DNA of 64,000 bases. Source: CAVORB01 sp963736235 (GTDB lineage Bacteria > Pseudomonadota > Gammaproteobacteria > Chromatiales > Chromatiaceae). The notes under the pieces are model-generated. The model saw nothing but the letters and a program-made list of their open reading frames with translations. It was not told the DNA's origin and made no database searches. Position numbers and translations under genes: made by a program. Where the stretch lies: positions 1 through 64,000 of the forward strand of contig CAVTOR010000004.1 in the NCBI GenBank assembly GCA_963736235.1. The letters are read 5' to 3'. This document shows, piece after piece, positions 43,585 to 53,195 of this stretch; position 1 is the first letter of the stretch; every line of letters begins with the position of its first letter.

Positions 43585-44158
43585 GCGTCCCACACACAGA
43601 ATTCGCCTCGCTACCAGGTCCGGTCTCCGATGAAAGGGCTACAGGTGGCCGGTTGTGGTTTCCGACAGTGTTACGTCACTAACTTCTAGAATTCGCCCAT
43701 CTCGCGACTGGCTATCCATCCCGGAAAGGGGCACCTGCCAAGGGGTGTTCCCAAGGTCTGACATCGACCCACTCCAGAAGGTCGGGGCCACACCCGCAAG
43801 GTCCGCGATGTGGCGACGGACAGTCAGGCTTCAGTGCCGAGCGCCCAGTTGCCCCGCCGTGGATAGGTAGGAACTCAGTCGGCAGTTGGAATCGTTGGAG
43901 CTTAAACCTCAATCCGAGGCCCGCTCCAGCATCAAAGGGCTGGTCTCGGCCGATTCCGATGAGGCAATCCGCGTAGATGACCCATCCGGGAAAAGAGGAT
44001 GGACGGCATCGATCGACCGCTGGCCCCGGGCTTTCTGCGCTCCGTCCCGATTGAAAAACTCCCCGGGCATCACATTTCAACAACAGGTCCAGCGGCGACG
44101 TTGCGCTCGAGACCATTGCCAGGATTGTCCGTTCGTTTGCTTCAGAAGGTGACCGCTC
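43585..44158. other. Intergenic region without supported genes
   Basis: About 570 bases. Open frames on both strands here overlap one another and show no recognisable motifs. No repeats shared with the rest of the window were seen. Confidence 0.4.
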
Positions 44159-44893
44159 TTGTCGACGAATCTTTTTGTTATCGAAAACGATGCCATCTCC
44201 GACCTCGCGCTGGAAGTTACCCAGGCGGTGCTCGCTAGGAGCGAGGCAGCTGAGTCCGTCATGGAAGAGCAATCCGGCCCATTGGCCTTGGCGCAGGCCT
44301 TGTCGGACTTCTTTCAGATCACCGCGGCCCTGGAGAGTGGAGCGGTCCGGTTCGAGCAAGAGGAGCTCAATGAGTTCTGTGCCTACGGGCTGGACTTGCT
44401 TGACCGACTCGCCTTTCTCGTGCGCAAAGTCGAGATTATGGACAAGAGGGACACGGTTGCGCGCATGTTCGCCTCCTTTGGGGTTTGGGTCGCCCGCCGT
44501 GGCGCAACCATCGATAACCTTGAGGGTACCGCCGACGGTTTCGGTATCATCGTGAACGGCACGACCTCAACCGATGCTCTCCGGACCCTGTGCGAGCACA
44601 TGGAGGAGGTCATGGAGGCGGCATCGGTGAGGCTGCAAATGGACGAGGACCGTGGCGACGCCTGGCGTCCCTGGCGCGTCATCAATCTCAACGCCGGCAT
44701 CGCCGCAACCCGTTCTCTTGACCCGAAGCTCATGGAGCGAGTGTTCGACAAGATGGGTCGGCGGCTACCGTACGACATGCCAGGTTTCCTTGCCGACGGT
44801 CTGCGGCAAGCGGCGTTCCAGAACTTGCCGCATGCGGTAACGGACGTGTTGCGCAGGTACGCCGAAAAGTGGCCGGCCAACGCGTCCCACTAG
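44159..44893 (+). CDS. Conserved-looking hypothetical protein
   Basis: A 244-residue soluble protein without signal peptide, starting at TTG 44159. It is mostly helical and acidic at the N-terminus ('NLFVIENDAISDLALEVTQA'), with 'GIIVNGTTSTDALRTLCEHM' mid-way and 'RRLPYDMPGFLADGLRQAAF' near the end. Codon use matches the neighbouring genes, supporting a real gene. I do not recognise the family. It is flanked by long non-coding stretches. Confidence 0.6.
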   Translation: MSTNLFVIENDAISDLALEVTQAVLARSEAAESVMEEQSGPLALAQALSDFFQITAALESGAVRFEQEELNEFCAYGLDLLDRLAFLVRKVEIMDKRDTVARMFASFGVWVARRGATIDNLEGTADGFGIIVNGTTSTDALRTLCEHMEEVMEAASVRLQMDEDRGDAWRPWRVINLNAGIAATRSLDPKLMERVFDKMGRRLPYDMPGFLADGLRQAAFQNLPHAVTDVLRRYAEKWPANASH

Positions 44894-45587
44894 TGTAGTG
44901 CGCTCGAAATTGCGGAACTTATCGGAGGCATGCACATCCGCGATTTTTCCTGATTTGGATCTTCCCAACCCGACGAACGGGCGGAAACTTGGCTGCCAGC
45001 AATAGTTTCCGGGAATTTTGGACGCGTTCCCTTCGTCGTTATAAGTGCCAAACAGACTGGCGCATACACTAGAAACAAGCCGATTTATTGGCGAACTGAC
45101 CGAAGATCAGCCCGGAATCTGCATCTGAAAGGGGCGGTTCGATGTTTTCTCGCGCACCTGGGTCCGCCAGGCCGGCCGCGACGTAGGTCAGCGCCAGGAT
45201 GGCCTGACGACGGCCGAGAGCGAGGAACTGCCGCGCCTGCATGCCGCGCATGCTTCTTGAAGCCTCGTCGACCTGTGTTGCGATTCGGCAACATGCCGCG
45301 ACTTCCAGGGCTGCCGCGTTTGCGAACGTTCAGAGGAGACTGCCGTCCAGGTGCGCATCCACTGGCGGCGAAGGGCGGAAACCATCAACATTTACCTGCC
45401 TTCAGCGCCGGCTCCCTGGCGCAGACCAGTTCCCCTCTCAACCGAACCGCGAGCTCGCGAACTAAACGGGGGATATACCAAGGGCGCAAAAGGAAATTGC
45501 GTGAGATTCGGGACGCTACCCATTCCGAGGGCGCGTCAGCGCACGAATATGCCCGCGCCCCGGGGTGGTGTAGTGGCTATTCCATTC
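44894..45587. other. Long region without supported genes
   Basis: Nearly 700 bases. The first part (to about 45080) is comparatively AT-rich. A minus-strand frame at 45069-45251 ('LGRRQAILALTYVAAGLADP') could be a short exported-protein fragment but has no further support. Nothing else convincing is seen. Confidence 0.4.
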
Positions 45588-45749
45588 CTACCCCGGCGCC
45601 AGAGACCAAGGCGTGAGCAGGCAGAAGTCGAGACGGGGCGGCGTCACCCACGCCAGGTTCCTGGGGCGCCCAAAGAAACGGAAGGCCTCCTCTTGCGGGG
45701 GATCGAACGACTGCGCGCGATCGAAGGCCTCGATGCGCAGCGCACTCAT
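45588..45749 (-). pseudogene. SRPBCC-family protein, truncated after about 53 residues
   Basis: Starts 'MSALRIEAFDRAQSFDPPQEEAFRFF' (two overlapping blocks) and continues 'RPRNLAWVTPPRLDFCLLTP', the characteristic N-terminus of SRPBCC/cyclase-dehydrase-like lipid-binding proteins of about 150 residues. The frame stops after 'WSLAPG' and I cannot find the remaining two thirds in any frame, so it looks truly truncated. The start overlaps the end of the DCC gene by four bases. Similar genes occur in photolyase clusters of other proteobacteria. Confidence 0.65.
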
Positions 45750-46183
45750 CGACCACTCCCACAGGTTCGCTCGTCGCACCCCCGGCGCAGGCGCCAGCGT
45801 GCAAACGACGCATAGACCCGATCGAGCAGAGGCAGCAGGCGCAGCAACCTGAGGGCGCGCGCCAGCCAACGATAAACTGGCAGATGCGACCAGAGCTCGG
45901 CGAAGCCAAAGGCGCCGGTCTGCCAGTGCCCCGCCGTGTCACGGACGTGAAGACGGGCCATGGCAAGCTCCCGGCTCAGACCATAGGTCGCGAGTGGTGC
46001 GTCCGCGCGCGCGATGTCGATCCAGAGGAGGCGCTCGGCCCCGCGCAGCCGCCGGTAGTGGGCGATCTCGCGCCGGCACAGGGGGCAGGCCCCGTCGTAG
46101 AAGACCGTCGTGGCTGGGTCCGCGGCGTCGACGTTCTCGGCGAGCCCCGCGGCCGCCAGCGGCCTAGATCTGAGCTTGGACAT
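45746..46183 (-). CDS. DCC family thiol-disulfide oxidoreductase-like protein (DUF393)
   Basis: A 145-residue protein with the DCC signature near the N-terminus, 'TTVFYDGACPLCRREIAHYR', whose CxxC (CPLC) resembles a thioredoxin-like redox site. Then 'LLWIDIARADAPLATYGLSR' and an arginine-rich helical tail. Function is uncharacterised. It is 12 bp downstream of the SDR gene in a minus-strand run that starts at the MerR regulator. A second, damaged DCC gene lies at 48636. Confidence 0.82.
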   Translation of the reverse strand: MSKLRSRPLAAAGLAENVDAADPATTVFYDGACPLCRREIAHYRRLRGAERLLWIDIARADAPLATYGLSRELAMARLHVRDTAGHWQTGAFGFAELWSHLPVYRWLARALRLLRLLPLLDRVYASFARWRLRRGCDERTCGSGR

Positions 46184-46195
46184 GCTGATCCCTCC

Positions 46196-46888
46196 CTAGC
46201 CGAAACGGCGCAGGCTGCCCATACCGCCGTCGACGTGCAACACCTGTCCCGTCACCCAGCCGGCCTCCTCGCTGAGGAGGAAGCGGGCGGCGGAGGCGAT
46301 GTCGCTCGGCCGGCCGATGCGCCCGAGAGGATGTCGCTCGGCGGCTGCGACGCGCTGGCGATCCGTGCGTAGCAGACCGGCCGCTAGGGGGGTGTCGGTG
46401 AGCGAGGGCGCGATGGCATTGACGCGGATACCGGGGGCAAGCTCGGCGGCAAGCGACCTGGTCAATCCCTCGACAGCTCCCTTCGCCGACGCGATCGAGG
46501 CGTGCATCGGCATCCCGGTGGCGACGGCGACGGTAGAGAAGAGCACGACGCTCGCCTGACCTGCCGCCTTTAGCGCCGGCAGCGCGGCGCGCAACGCGCG
46601 CACGGCGCCGAGCACGTTGAGCTCGAAATCGGCGCCGAAGTCCTCGTCGCGCAGGCGGTGGAAGGGCTGCAGCCGGATGCTTCCCGGGCAGTAGACCAGC
46701 CCCTCCAGGGTGTCCGGCAGCTGATCCGCCGGGAAGTCACCGGTGGTCGCGTCCCAGACCACGTGGCGCTCGGCTCTTCCCGCCAAGGGTCCTCGCGACG
46801 AGGTCCACACGCGGTGTGAAGCCTCAAGCTCGGCGACGAGAGCCTGACCGACAGCACTGCTTGCACCGACGATGAGTATGTTTGACAT
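46196..46888 (-). CDS. Short-chain dehydrogenase/reductase lacking the catalytic Tyr
   Basis: SDR-fold protein of 230 residues. The nucleotide motif is 'ILIVGASSAVGQALVAELE', with 'ELNVLGAVRALRAALP' (Asn position) and 'RVNAIAPSLTDTPLAAGLL' and the C-terminal 'VTGQVLHVDGGMGSLRRFG'. The active-site segment reads 'MPMHASIASAKGAVEGLTRS': the Lys of YxxxK is present, but the Tyr position holds Ile. A normal SDR oxidoreduction is therefore doubtful. It is part of the minus-strand photolyase gene run. Confidence 0.88.
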   Translation of the reverse strand: MSNILIVGASSAVGQALVAELEASHRVWTSSRGPLAGRAERHVVWDATTGDFPADQLPDTLEGLVYCPGSIRLQPFHRLRDEDFGADFELNVLGAVRALRAALPALKAAGQASVVLFSTVAVATGMPMHASIASAKGAVEGLTRSLAAELAPGIRVNAIAPSLTDTPLAAGLLRTDRQRVAAAERHPLGRIGRPSDIASAARFLLSEEAGWVTGQVLHVDGGMGSLRRFG

Positions 46889-46924
46889 AAATTTCTCCAG
46901 GCGTTTTTCGACATGATTCGGCGG

Positions 46925-47101
46925 CTAGGCCCGATCTCCAGGGATTCGATCTCTTCGACTTGTTTTCGCCGCCCGCCGGCAGCGCTCGGAGCAGTAACGC
47001 ACAGCCTCCCAGCAGTCATTCCACTTACGCCGCCAAGCGAAGGCCCGTCCGCAGACCGCGCAGGTCTTGCTCGGAAGATGGGCCTTGCGACGTGAGGTCA
47101 T
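46925..47101 (-). CDS. DUF2256 zinc-ribbon-like protein
   Basis: Very small protein of 58 residues. The DUF2256 pattern is complete: 'LPSKTCAVCGRAFAWRRKW' followed by 'WEAVRYCSERCRRAAK', giving two CxxC-type pairs suited to bind zinc and a conserved aromatic/basic core. The ATG overlaps the stop of the photolyase gene (ATGA), so the two are coupled. DUF2256 genes are often next to cryptochrome/photolyase genes; their role is unknown. Confidence 0.85.
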   Translation of the reverse strand: MTSRRKAHLPSKTCAVCGRAFAWRRKWNDCWEAVRYCSERCRRAAKTSRRDRIPGDRA

Positions 47102-48627
47102 GGCTCGACATCGTTCCGCCGAGGCCAACCGCGACGGCGCTGCGGAGTTTTTCGACTTCCGTGGCGGGCCATGATCTCTAGGCTTTCGCTTCGCGCGGAG
47201 ACATTGCGGCGCGCGCTCGTGATGGCGCGGCGAGCCTCGCGGGCACTCTGCTCGTGATCGACGATGCGCATCGGATAGTGTTCGCCGATGCGCACGCCGC
47301 AGCGCCGCTGTTCCAGCTCCGGCATCGCCCAAGGGGTGTGGATCCATGCGGTCGGCACCGATTCGAGCTCGGGAAGCCAGCGGCGGATGAATCCACCTTG
47401 CGGGTCCTGATCGACGGACTGCTTGACGGGGTTGTAGATGCGCAGCGTATTGATGCCCGTGGTCCCCGACTGCATCTGCACCTGCGAGAAGTGAATGCCG
47501 GGCTCGTAGTCGGTGAACAGGCGCGCGAGGTGCAGTGCCGGGTCGCGCCAGTGCAGCCAGAGCTGATAGCTCGAGAAGGATACGAGCATGGCGCGCATGC
47601 GGAAGTTGAGCCATCCGCTCGCGGAAAGGCTGCGCATGCAGGCGTCGACCAGTGGAAAGCCCGTCTCGCCGCGTCGCCAGGCATCGAAGCGAGCAGTGTC
47701 CAAGCGGTCTTCGCGCAGCCCGTCGACCGCGCGCTGCAGGTTCTCGAACTCGAGCCGCGGCTCGGCCTCGAGCTTCTGCATGAAGTGGCAGTGCCAGTGC
47801 AGCCGCCCCTCGAAAGCTGCGAGCGCCCGGCCCCAGCCGTCGCGTCGCCCTGCCGCGGCGATCTGCTCGCGGCGCAGCCGCGTCGCCTGCGCGACCTCGC
47901 GCATGGAGAGCGTGCCCCAGGCGAGATGCGGCGAGAGCCGTGAGCAGCTCTGCTCGGCCGTCAGCGGACTCGACATCTCGCGGTGATAGGCATGACCGCG
48001 CTCGCTCAGAAAGCTCTCGAGCGTCGCCACGCCCGCGCGCCGGCCCCCGGTCTGGCGCTCGGGACAGGGGTCCTCGGCCAGACCCAGCTCTCCCGGCTCG
48101 GGGATCACGCCGGGCTCGATCCCGGGTACGCGCGTGAGGGTCAGCGGCGGCCGGGTCAGTGTGCTGCGCATGCGCCGCTCCCAGGTGCGCGACCAGCCGT
48201 CGCGGTCGAGCAGAGCGTCGCACGACCCCATTCTGCGGAAGCTCGTGCCAGGGCAACGCCGCGTTCGGCGAGCAATGCGGCGACCGCCCGGTCGCGCGCG
48301 TAGGTCCATGCGTTGCCGGTTTCCTCGTGCGACCAGACCCCGGCGACAGGACGCTCGCGCAGGAACTCGGCGAGCACTGAGCAGGCATCTCCGCGGCGCA
48401 CGACCAGCGGCCTGCCCGAGCGCGGCCAGCGCCTCACGCAGCTCGCGCAGCGACTCGGTGACGAAGGCCCACTGCCGTGCCGAGGCATCGGGCTGCGACC
48501 AGAGCTCGGGCTCGGCGATGTAGAGCGGGAGAACGGGTCCCGCGGCCGCTGCCTGGGCGAGTGCGCCGTGGTCGTGTACGCGCAGGTCGCGCTTGAACCA
48601 GACAATGTGAAGCGCATTGCGGGTCAC
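47098..48627 (-). pseudogene. Class I photolyase/cryptochrome-like flavoprotein with a frameshifted segment
   Basis: About 509 residues. The N-terminal photolyase domain starts 'LHIVWFKRDLRVHDHGALAQ'. Between about 48220 and 48410 the coding sense moves to another frame ('LVVRRGDACSVLAEFLRERP', 'AGVWSHEETGNAWTYARDRA') and back, so two compensating indels are present. The FAD-binding part is intact: 'SRLSPHLAWGTLSMREVAQA', 'TGFPLVDACMRSLSASGWLN', 'FRMRAMLVSFSSYQLWLHWR' and 'GINTLRIYNPVKQSVDQDP'. It would repair pyrimidine dimers using light or act as a blue-light receptor. Upstream lies a MerR regulator. Confidence 0.85.
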
Positions 48628-48635
48628 GGCGGCGT

Positions 48636-48935
48636 TCAGCTCCCCTCGGTACAGCGTTGGCCGTTCCGATACGCGGCGAGGGGCGCATTGGCCCTGTTGA
48701 CCAGCGGAAGGAGACGCTCTATCGCCAGTTTCCGGCTGATCAAGTTACCTTCGGGCGATTCCGGCTGGGGATAGAGGTCGAGCCAAATAACGCCCTCTGC
48801 CCGATCGCGGCCACCGTGATGCGCGATCTCGCACAGACACAGTGGGCACCCATCGTCGAAGGACATGATCGGCCTCAGCACCTTTAACGCGGTAATCCCG
48901 AAACGGGTCTCGCCTGGTAATGCGGGCGCCATCAC
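48636..48935 (-). pseudogene. DCC-family (DUF393) gene remnant
   Basis: Contains 'MSFDDGCPLCLCEIAHHGGR' and 'GVIWLDLYPQPESPEGNLIS', the N-terminal half of a DCC thiol-disulfide protein with its CPLC site, then ends after about 75 residues at 48636. The normal C-terminal half is lost. It begins just before the MerR stop and is a second, shorter relative of the gene at 45746-46183. Confidence 0.6.
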
Positions 48936-49929
48936 CGGACGTCTCCCGACGCGCCCTCGATGACGATGTCGTCGGCTTCGACGACGCGCGCCAGCGCCGA
49001 CTCCAGCAGAGAACGCGCCTGCCCGGTGGCCGAGTGGAGGAACGCGTGCAAGGCCGCGTCCTCGACGTTAAGGACCTCGCACCCTTCACTGTAAGCCTCA
49101 AACGCGGCAAGACTGGAAATGAGGTCGACGAGGTGGTGCGGGCACTCGCAGCGAACAGTCACCGAAGCCGCCGCGATCCTCGCGAGTGTCGCGTCATCGA
49201 AGCGGCGCGACGGTACATCGCCCGAGATGTCCAGCCCGGCGTCTGCCAAGCGCGATCGGAGGCCGAATCGGGCGCGCGTGAAGCACCCGTATCCAGCGGT
49301 TCAGCTCGGCGAGGTCGACGGGACCGCGGATCGGGAAGATACGCGGCGACTCCAGCCTCGCCAGCGTTGCTCGCGCGGCGAAGCCATAGACGACGATCGA
49401 CCGGGCGGCGCCGACGCGCAGCAGCAGGTTGCCGATCTCGCGTATCTGCTCCGGCTGAATCGTGGCGTACTCGAGCACGATGATATCCGGGTCCATCCCT
49501 GACGCCTGTGCGAGGAGCTCGTCTTGCTCCGTGAAGCAACCCAGGAGCTGGACCTCGTCGCCCGCCGGCTGCTCCTGTCGCAGTCTGTTGGCGAGCGATG
49601 CGCCAAACACCACGACCCGACAGGGTCGCTCGGAGCCTTCGGGGATCTGCGGCAACTCCGCACCTCGAGCCCGCTTGTTCGAGCTCGTCTCTGCCCAGGT
49701 TCGCCACGCAGCTAATCGCATCGCCGTCATCGACCAGTCTCTTAATGAGGGCCAGTCGCCCGACGTCGTCCCGGCTGTACAGGCGCGTGCCTGTCTTGGA
49801 GCGGAACGGCGTTACGGCCCCATACCGGCGCTCCCAGACGCGAAGAGTGTCTGGAGCAACCCCAGTCAAGCGCGAAACAGCACCGATTCGGTAGCCCGGC
49901 TCTCCGACATTCCGATCCACGTTGTCCAT
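48932..49929 (-). pseudogene. MerR-family regulator of the photolyase island (frameshifted)
   Basis: The N-terminal MerR helix-turn-helix is clear ('YRIGAVSRLTGVAPDTLRVW', 'ERRYGAVTPFRSKTGTRLYS'). After about 49690 the frame shifts to 'CRVVVFGASLANRLRQEQPA' and 'DPDIIVLEYATIQPEQIREI', a Rossmann-like domain in the position of the cobalamin domain of CarH/LitR-type light regulators. After another shift near 49245 it ends with 'RCECPHHLVDLISSLAAFEA' and 'LHAFLHSATGQARSLLESAL'. The B12-binding DxHxxG motif is not visible. About 330 residues if repaired. It is divergent from the right arm of the island and probably controls both arms. Confidence 0.8.
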
Positions 49930-49973
49930 AAATTGCCCATATCAAAAGATTTCTGAACTGTGGTGCAAACATA

Positions 49974-50031
49974 TTGTCCATCGAGGACCTTGACAAGTAC
50001 GAAGCGGGAGATTACTTTTGTCCTAGACAAA
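49974..50031 (+). promoter_or_regulatory. Promoter with TTGTC/GACAA operators between the two arms of the photolyase island
   Basis: A consensus -35 TTGACA (49990-49995), 17-bp spacer and -10 TACTTT (50013-50018) point rightwards. Overlapping the -10 is a palindrome TTTGTC-cta-GACAAA (50017-50031). A second inverted pair, TTGTC (49974-49978) with GACAA (49992-49996), straddles the -35, and another TTGTC lies at 49922-49926 by the regulator's start. This repeated half-site is a good candidate for the MerR regulator's binding sequence. The first downstream gene starts at 50354, leaving a leader of about 320 bases. Confidence 0.6.
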
Positions 50032-50353
50032 CGAAGACGCAGGCACACACGAGCGCGGAACATGAACACGACGAGAGTGAGCAGCAGCCGTAACCCAATC
50101 CGTACGCCGCCGATATCTTCTCGCCGCGGGCTACAGCCTGACGTCAAGCCTGGTCGCGCCGACGCTTCAAGCTGAGCAACCCGGTGCCAGGGAAGAGGGA
50201 GTTCAGAACTCCGGCGTCTACCCGGTATAAAAGCGCACTTCCGTTCCTTCGCGACCGCTACGTGCAGGTGAAACCGCGCGAACAAGAACCGGTGACACCA
50301 GCCCGAAGCGCAGATCCGAGCCAACCACCAACAGCCCTGCACGGAGACCCACG

Positions 50354-50708
50354 ATGAACACACTGCCGCTAGACGTCCGTTCCCCTGAAGCCGATCTCGA
50401 GCTCGATATACCGCTTCACGCCTACACCGACTCGGATATCCATGTGGCTCAGCTCGTGGGGATCTTGCTCGACGACATTGGCGGATTCGATGGCGAGGTA
50501 AGCCATGCCGACATCCTGCAGGCCTTGGGGATCACGACGGCCGTGCGTGCGGCGATGGCCGAAGCGGCAGCCACGCAAGGCGCCGATTTCGCCATTGAGT
50601 CTTCTCGATTCGCAGATCGTCTCCACTCGTGGGGAGACGATAAGTGCCGCCCGAGCCCAACCTCAGGGTTCTCAACAGGGACGACCGAGAACAGCGGCCT
50701 CTCGCTAG
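50354..50708 (+). CDS. Small unknown protein of the photolyase island (probable late frameshift)
   Basis: Protein of about 117 residues. 'LDIPLHAYTDSDIHVAQLVG' and 'DDIGGFDGEVSHADILQALG' form a convincing soluble domain. Near 50598 one surplus base appears to shift the frame; dropping it gives 'AIELLDSQIVSTRGETISAA' and a stop at 50708, whereas the uncorrected frame runs to 50746. No family recognised. It is 20-60 bp upstream of the DUF2189 gene and is likely co-transcribed from the promoter near 50 kb. Confidence 0.6.
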
Positions 50709-50769
50709 TTGGCGCTGAGACTGATGAGCGAGCCCCCACTCACTGAACACACCTAAGAGGCGAAAACTC

Positions 50770-51549
50770 ATGTCCACTCCGATAACCGAACTGCCCTTTG
50801 TCGCATCCACCGCAACTGGAAGCGAAATCAACCGGGTCAAGGCTGCCGCTCCGTTCGCCTGGCTCCGGCACGGACTCGACGACTTCCGGCGCGCGCCGGG
50901 ATTGAGCCTGCTTTACGGCCTACTCTTCGCCGGTCTCTGCGCCGGGGTCTTTCTGCTCACTCGTGACATTCCCTGGTTCACTACGGGTTACCTGACCGGG
51001 CTGGTCGTCGTCGGTCCTTTCCTGGCCGCCGGCCTCTATGCCGCCAGCCGCGACATGGAGCTCGGATCCGGACCGAGCATTACCTCGAGCCTGCGCTTGC
51101 TCGTGCAGCGACGGACCTACCTCGCGCTGTTTTCGTTGATGCTCGCGCTGGTGATGGCGGCCTGGATCCGCTTCTCGGCACTGCTGTTTGCTCTCAAGTT
51201 CAGCACGCTCAAGCCATCTGCGGAGGCGTATACGCAGATGCTGAGCAGCAGCGAGGGATGGATCGCGTTGAGCTACTTCGTGGGTATCGGCCTCTTGCTG
51301 GCCACGGTGGTGTTCGTCATCAGCGCCGTCGCGATACCGCTGATCCTCGACAAAGACGTCGATTTCATCACGGCCATGCAGAAAAGCTATCGTGCTGTCG
51401 TGGCCAACCCGGGCCCTATGCTTGTGTGGGCCGGGCTGATCGTTGCTTTGACGGCAGTCGGCATCGCAACGGCCTTCGTGGGGTTTGCGTTGATCTTCCC
51501 TGTTCTCGGATACGCCACTTGGCACAGCTACCGTGCACTGATCAAGTAG
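50770..51549 (+). CDS. DUF2189 integral membrane protein
   Basis: Inner-membrane protein of 259 residues with about six helices. DUF2189 landmarks: 'AWLRHGLDDFRRAPGLSLLY', 'VGPFLAAGLYAASRDMELG', 'PLILDKDVDFITAMQKSYRA' and 'FALIFPVLGYATWHSYRALI'. Function is unknown. An AAGAGGCG site precedes the ATG, and a hairpin follows. Frequent in clusters with c-type cytochrome or photolyase genes. Confidence 0.88.
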   Translation: MSTPITELPFVASTATGSEINRVKAAAPFAWLRHGLDDFRRAPGLSLLYGLLFAGLCAGVFLLTRDIPWFTTGYLTGLVVVGPFLAAGLYAASRDMELGSGPSITSSLRLLVQRRTYLALFSLMLALVMAAWIRFSALLFALKFSTLKPSAEAYTQMLSSSEGWIALSYFVGIGLLLATVVFVISAVAIPLILDKDVDFITAMQKSYRAVVANPGPMLVWAGLIVALTAVGIATAFVGFALIFPVLGYATWHSYRALIK

Positions 51550-51577
51550 CCAGGCACTTACGCCATGTCTGCTTGTG

Positions 51578-51604
51578 CGCCCGCCGGACGACCAACGGCG
51601 GGCG
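51578..51604 (+). terminator. Hairpin after the DUF2189 gene
   Basis: Perfect 9-bp stem CGCCCGCCG / CGGCGGGCG with a 9-base loop, followed by TTCTC. It may end or attenuate transcription between the DUF2189 gene and the downstream photolyase gene. Confidence 0.5.
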
Positions 51605-51750
51605 TTCTCGTCCGGAAGGGAACGCCCGCCCGCGAAACACTCAGGCAAGGTGCGCGAGGCAAAACCGATCTAGGCTTGCTCTGGCCGGTTGCGTCGTACA
51701 CCCCCGCGCAACCGCACTAAAGGTAGACAAACAATGGGGCGAGGTTTCCG

Positions 51751-53195
51751 ATGAGTCGAACTCCGTACCCGGTCGAGCTCGTTGAGGCGTTGCCGGAGCA
51801 CTTGAAAGAACGCTGCCGCCCGCTCAACGACAAGCCGATCGAGACCTGCGGCGAATTCGTCCTCTACTGGATGCATCATGCGGTGCGCGGCCATGAGAAT
51901 CCGGCGCTGGACGTCGCTACCGCCCTCGGGAACCGACTTCGGTCTGCCGGTTCTCGTCTATCAGGGTTTGGGAGGGAATCACAGCTACGACAACGACCGG
52001 CACCACACCTTCATCATGCAAGGAGCGCGTGACGCCCACCGCGAGCTGCAAGAACGAGGGATGCGCGCTGTCTTCCATCTGGACCGAAAGGGCGACCAAC
52101 CCTCGCCACTGCGGCAACTGGTGACACGTGCCGCGGCCGTGGTCGTCGAGGACTTCCCGGCGCCGCCCTTCCCTCGCTGGACGGAACGACTGGCCGCACC
52201 GCTCGCCCGTTGCCGTGATCGCCGTCGACTGCTCCTGCATCGTACCCATGCAGGCCCAGCCCAAGCGGTTCACCCGAGCCTTCGACTTTCGACGGCACAA
52301 TCAAGCACGAGTTCGAGCGGCGCGTGCCTCTGCCCTGGGCGGATATCGAACCGACGCAGCCCGTCTTTCGCCGGCGAGCTTGGTTTCGAGCCGCTCGATC
52401 TGGAGCGAGCAGACATCGCCGAGCTTTGCGCCTCCTGCGCCATCGACCACAGCATCCCGCCGGTGGCTCATACTGTCGGCGGTTCGGGCGCCGGATACGC
52501 ACGCTGGCAACGATTTCTCCAATCGGGGCTCGGCGGCGTATGCGCGCGATCGTAACGACGCGGCAATCGAATGGCCGCGGGGTGTCAGCCGACTCTCCGC
52601 TTACATCCACCACGGACAGGTCTCGCCCTTCCGGGTCGCCCGCGAGGCCTGGCAGCATGGCGGCGAGGGGGCCGAGAAGTTTCTGGACGAGCTGCTCATC
52701 TGGCGTGAGCTCGCGTTCAATTTCTGCTTCTTCACCGATGACCCGGAGGTCATGGCGGCCCTGCCCGAGCTGGGCGAGGGAAACGCTGCAAGATCATGCG
52801 CAGGACCCGCGTCCGAAGATTCTCGATCCGGAAACGCTCGCCCGATCGCGGACCGGCGATGACCTCTGGGACCTGGCGCAGACCTCGCTGCGCGTCCACG
52901 GCGAGCTGCACAACAATCTGCGCATGACCTGGGCCAAGGCGATCGTTCCCTGGCGGCCGGATCCGGAGAGCCGCACTCGCGACGCCTGGTCGAGCTCAAT
53001 CACCGCTTTGCGCTGGACGGATCGGATCCGAATTCCTACGGCGGTCTCTTGTGGACGCTCGGTCTGTTCGACCGCCCGTTCCCGGACTCGCCGGTTACGG
53101 GCAGGCTGAGGAGCCGATCCACGAAGTCCCACGCGCGCCGGCTGGATCTGGATCGCTACCGGCGTCGGATCATCCAGCCGAGCACAGGCCGCATC
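51751..53195 (+). pseudogene. Class II-like deoxyribodipyrimidine photolyase (multiple frameshifts)
   Basis: Family segments occur in the right order across three frames: 'RPLNDKPIETCGEFVLYWMH', 'PVLVYQGLGGNHSYDNDRHH', 'VAVIAVDCSCIVPMQAQPKR', 'SRLSAYIHHGQVSPFRVARE', 'LLIWRELAFNFCFFTDDPEV', 'LRMTWAKAIVPWRPDPE', 'NSYGGLLWTLGLFDRPFPDS'. Six successive shifts each equal one surplus base and a seventh is a deletion or two surplus bases. Corrected length is about 475 residues. It would repair UV dimers with FAD and light. It is distinct from the class I-type gene on the other arm of the island. Confidence 0.82.

Noticed and set aside
43712..44359. 215-residue minus-strand open frame
   Set aside because: It overlaps the better-supported plus-strand gene at 44159 and has irregular composition; no motifs seen.
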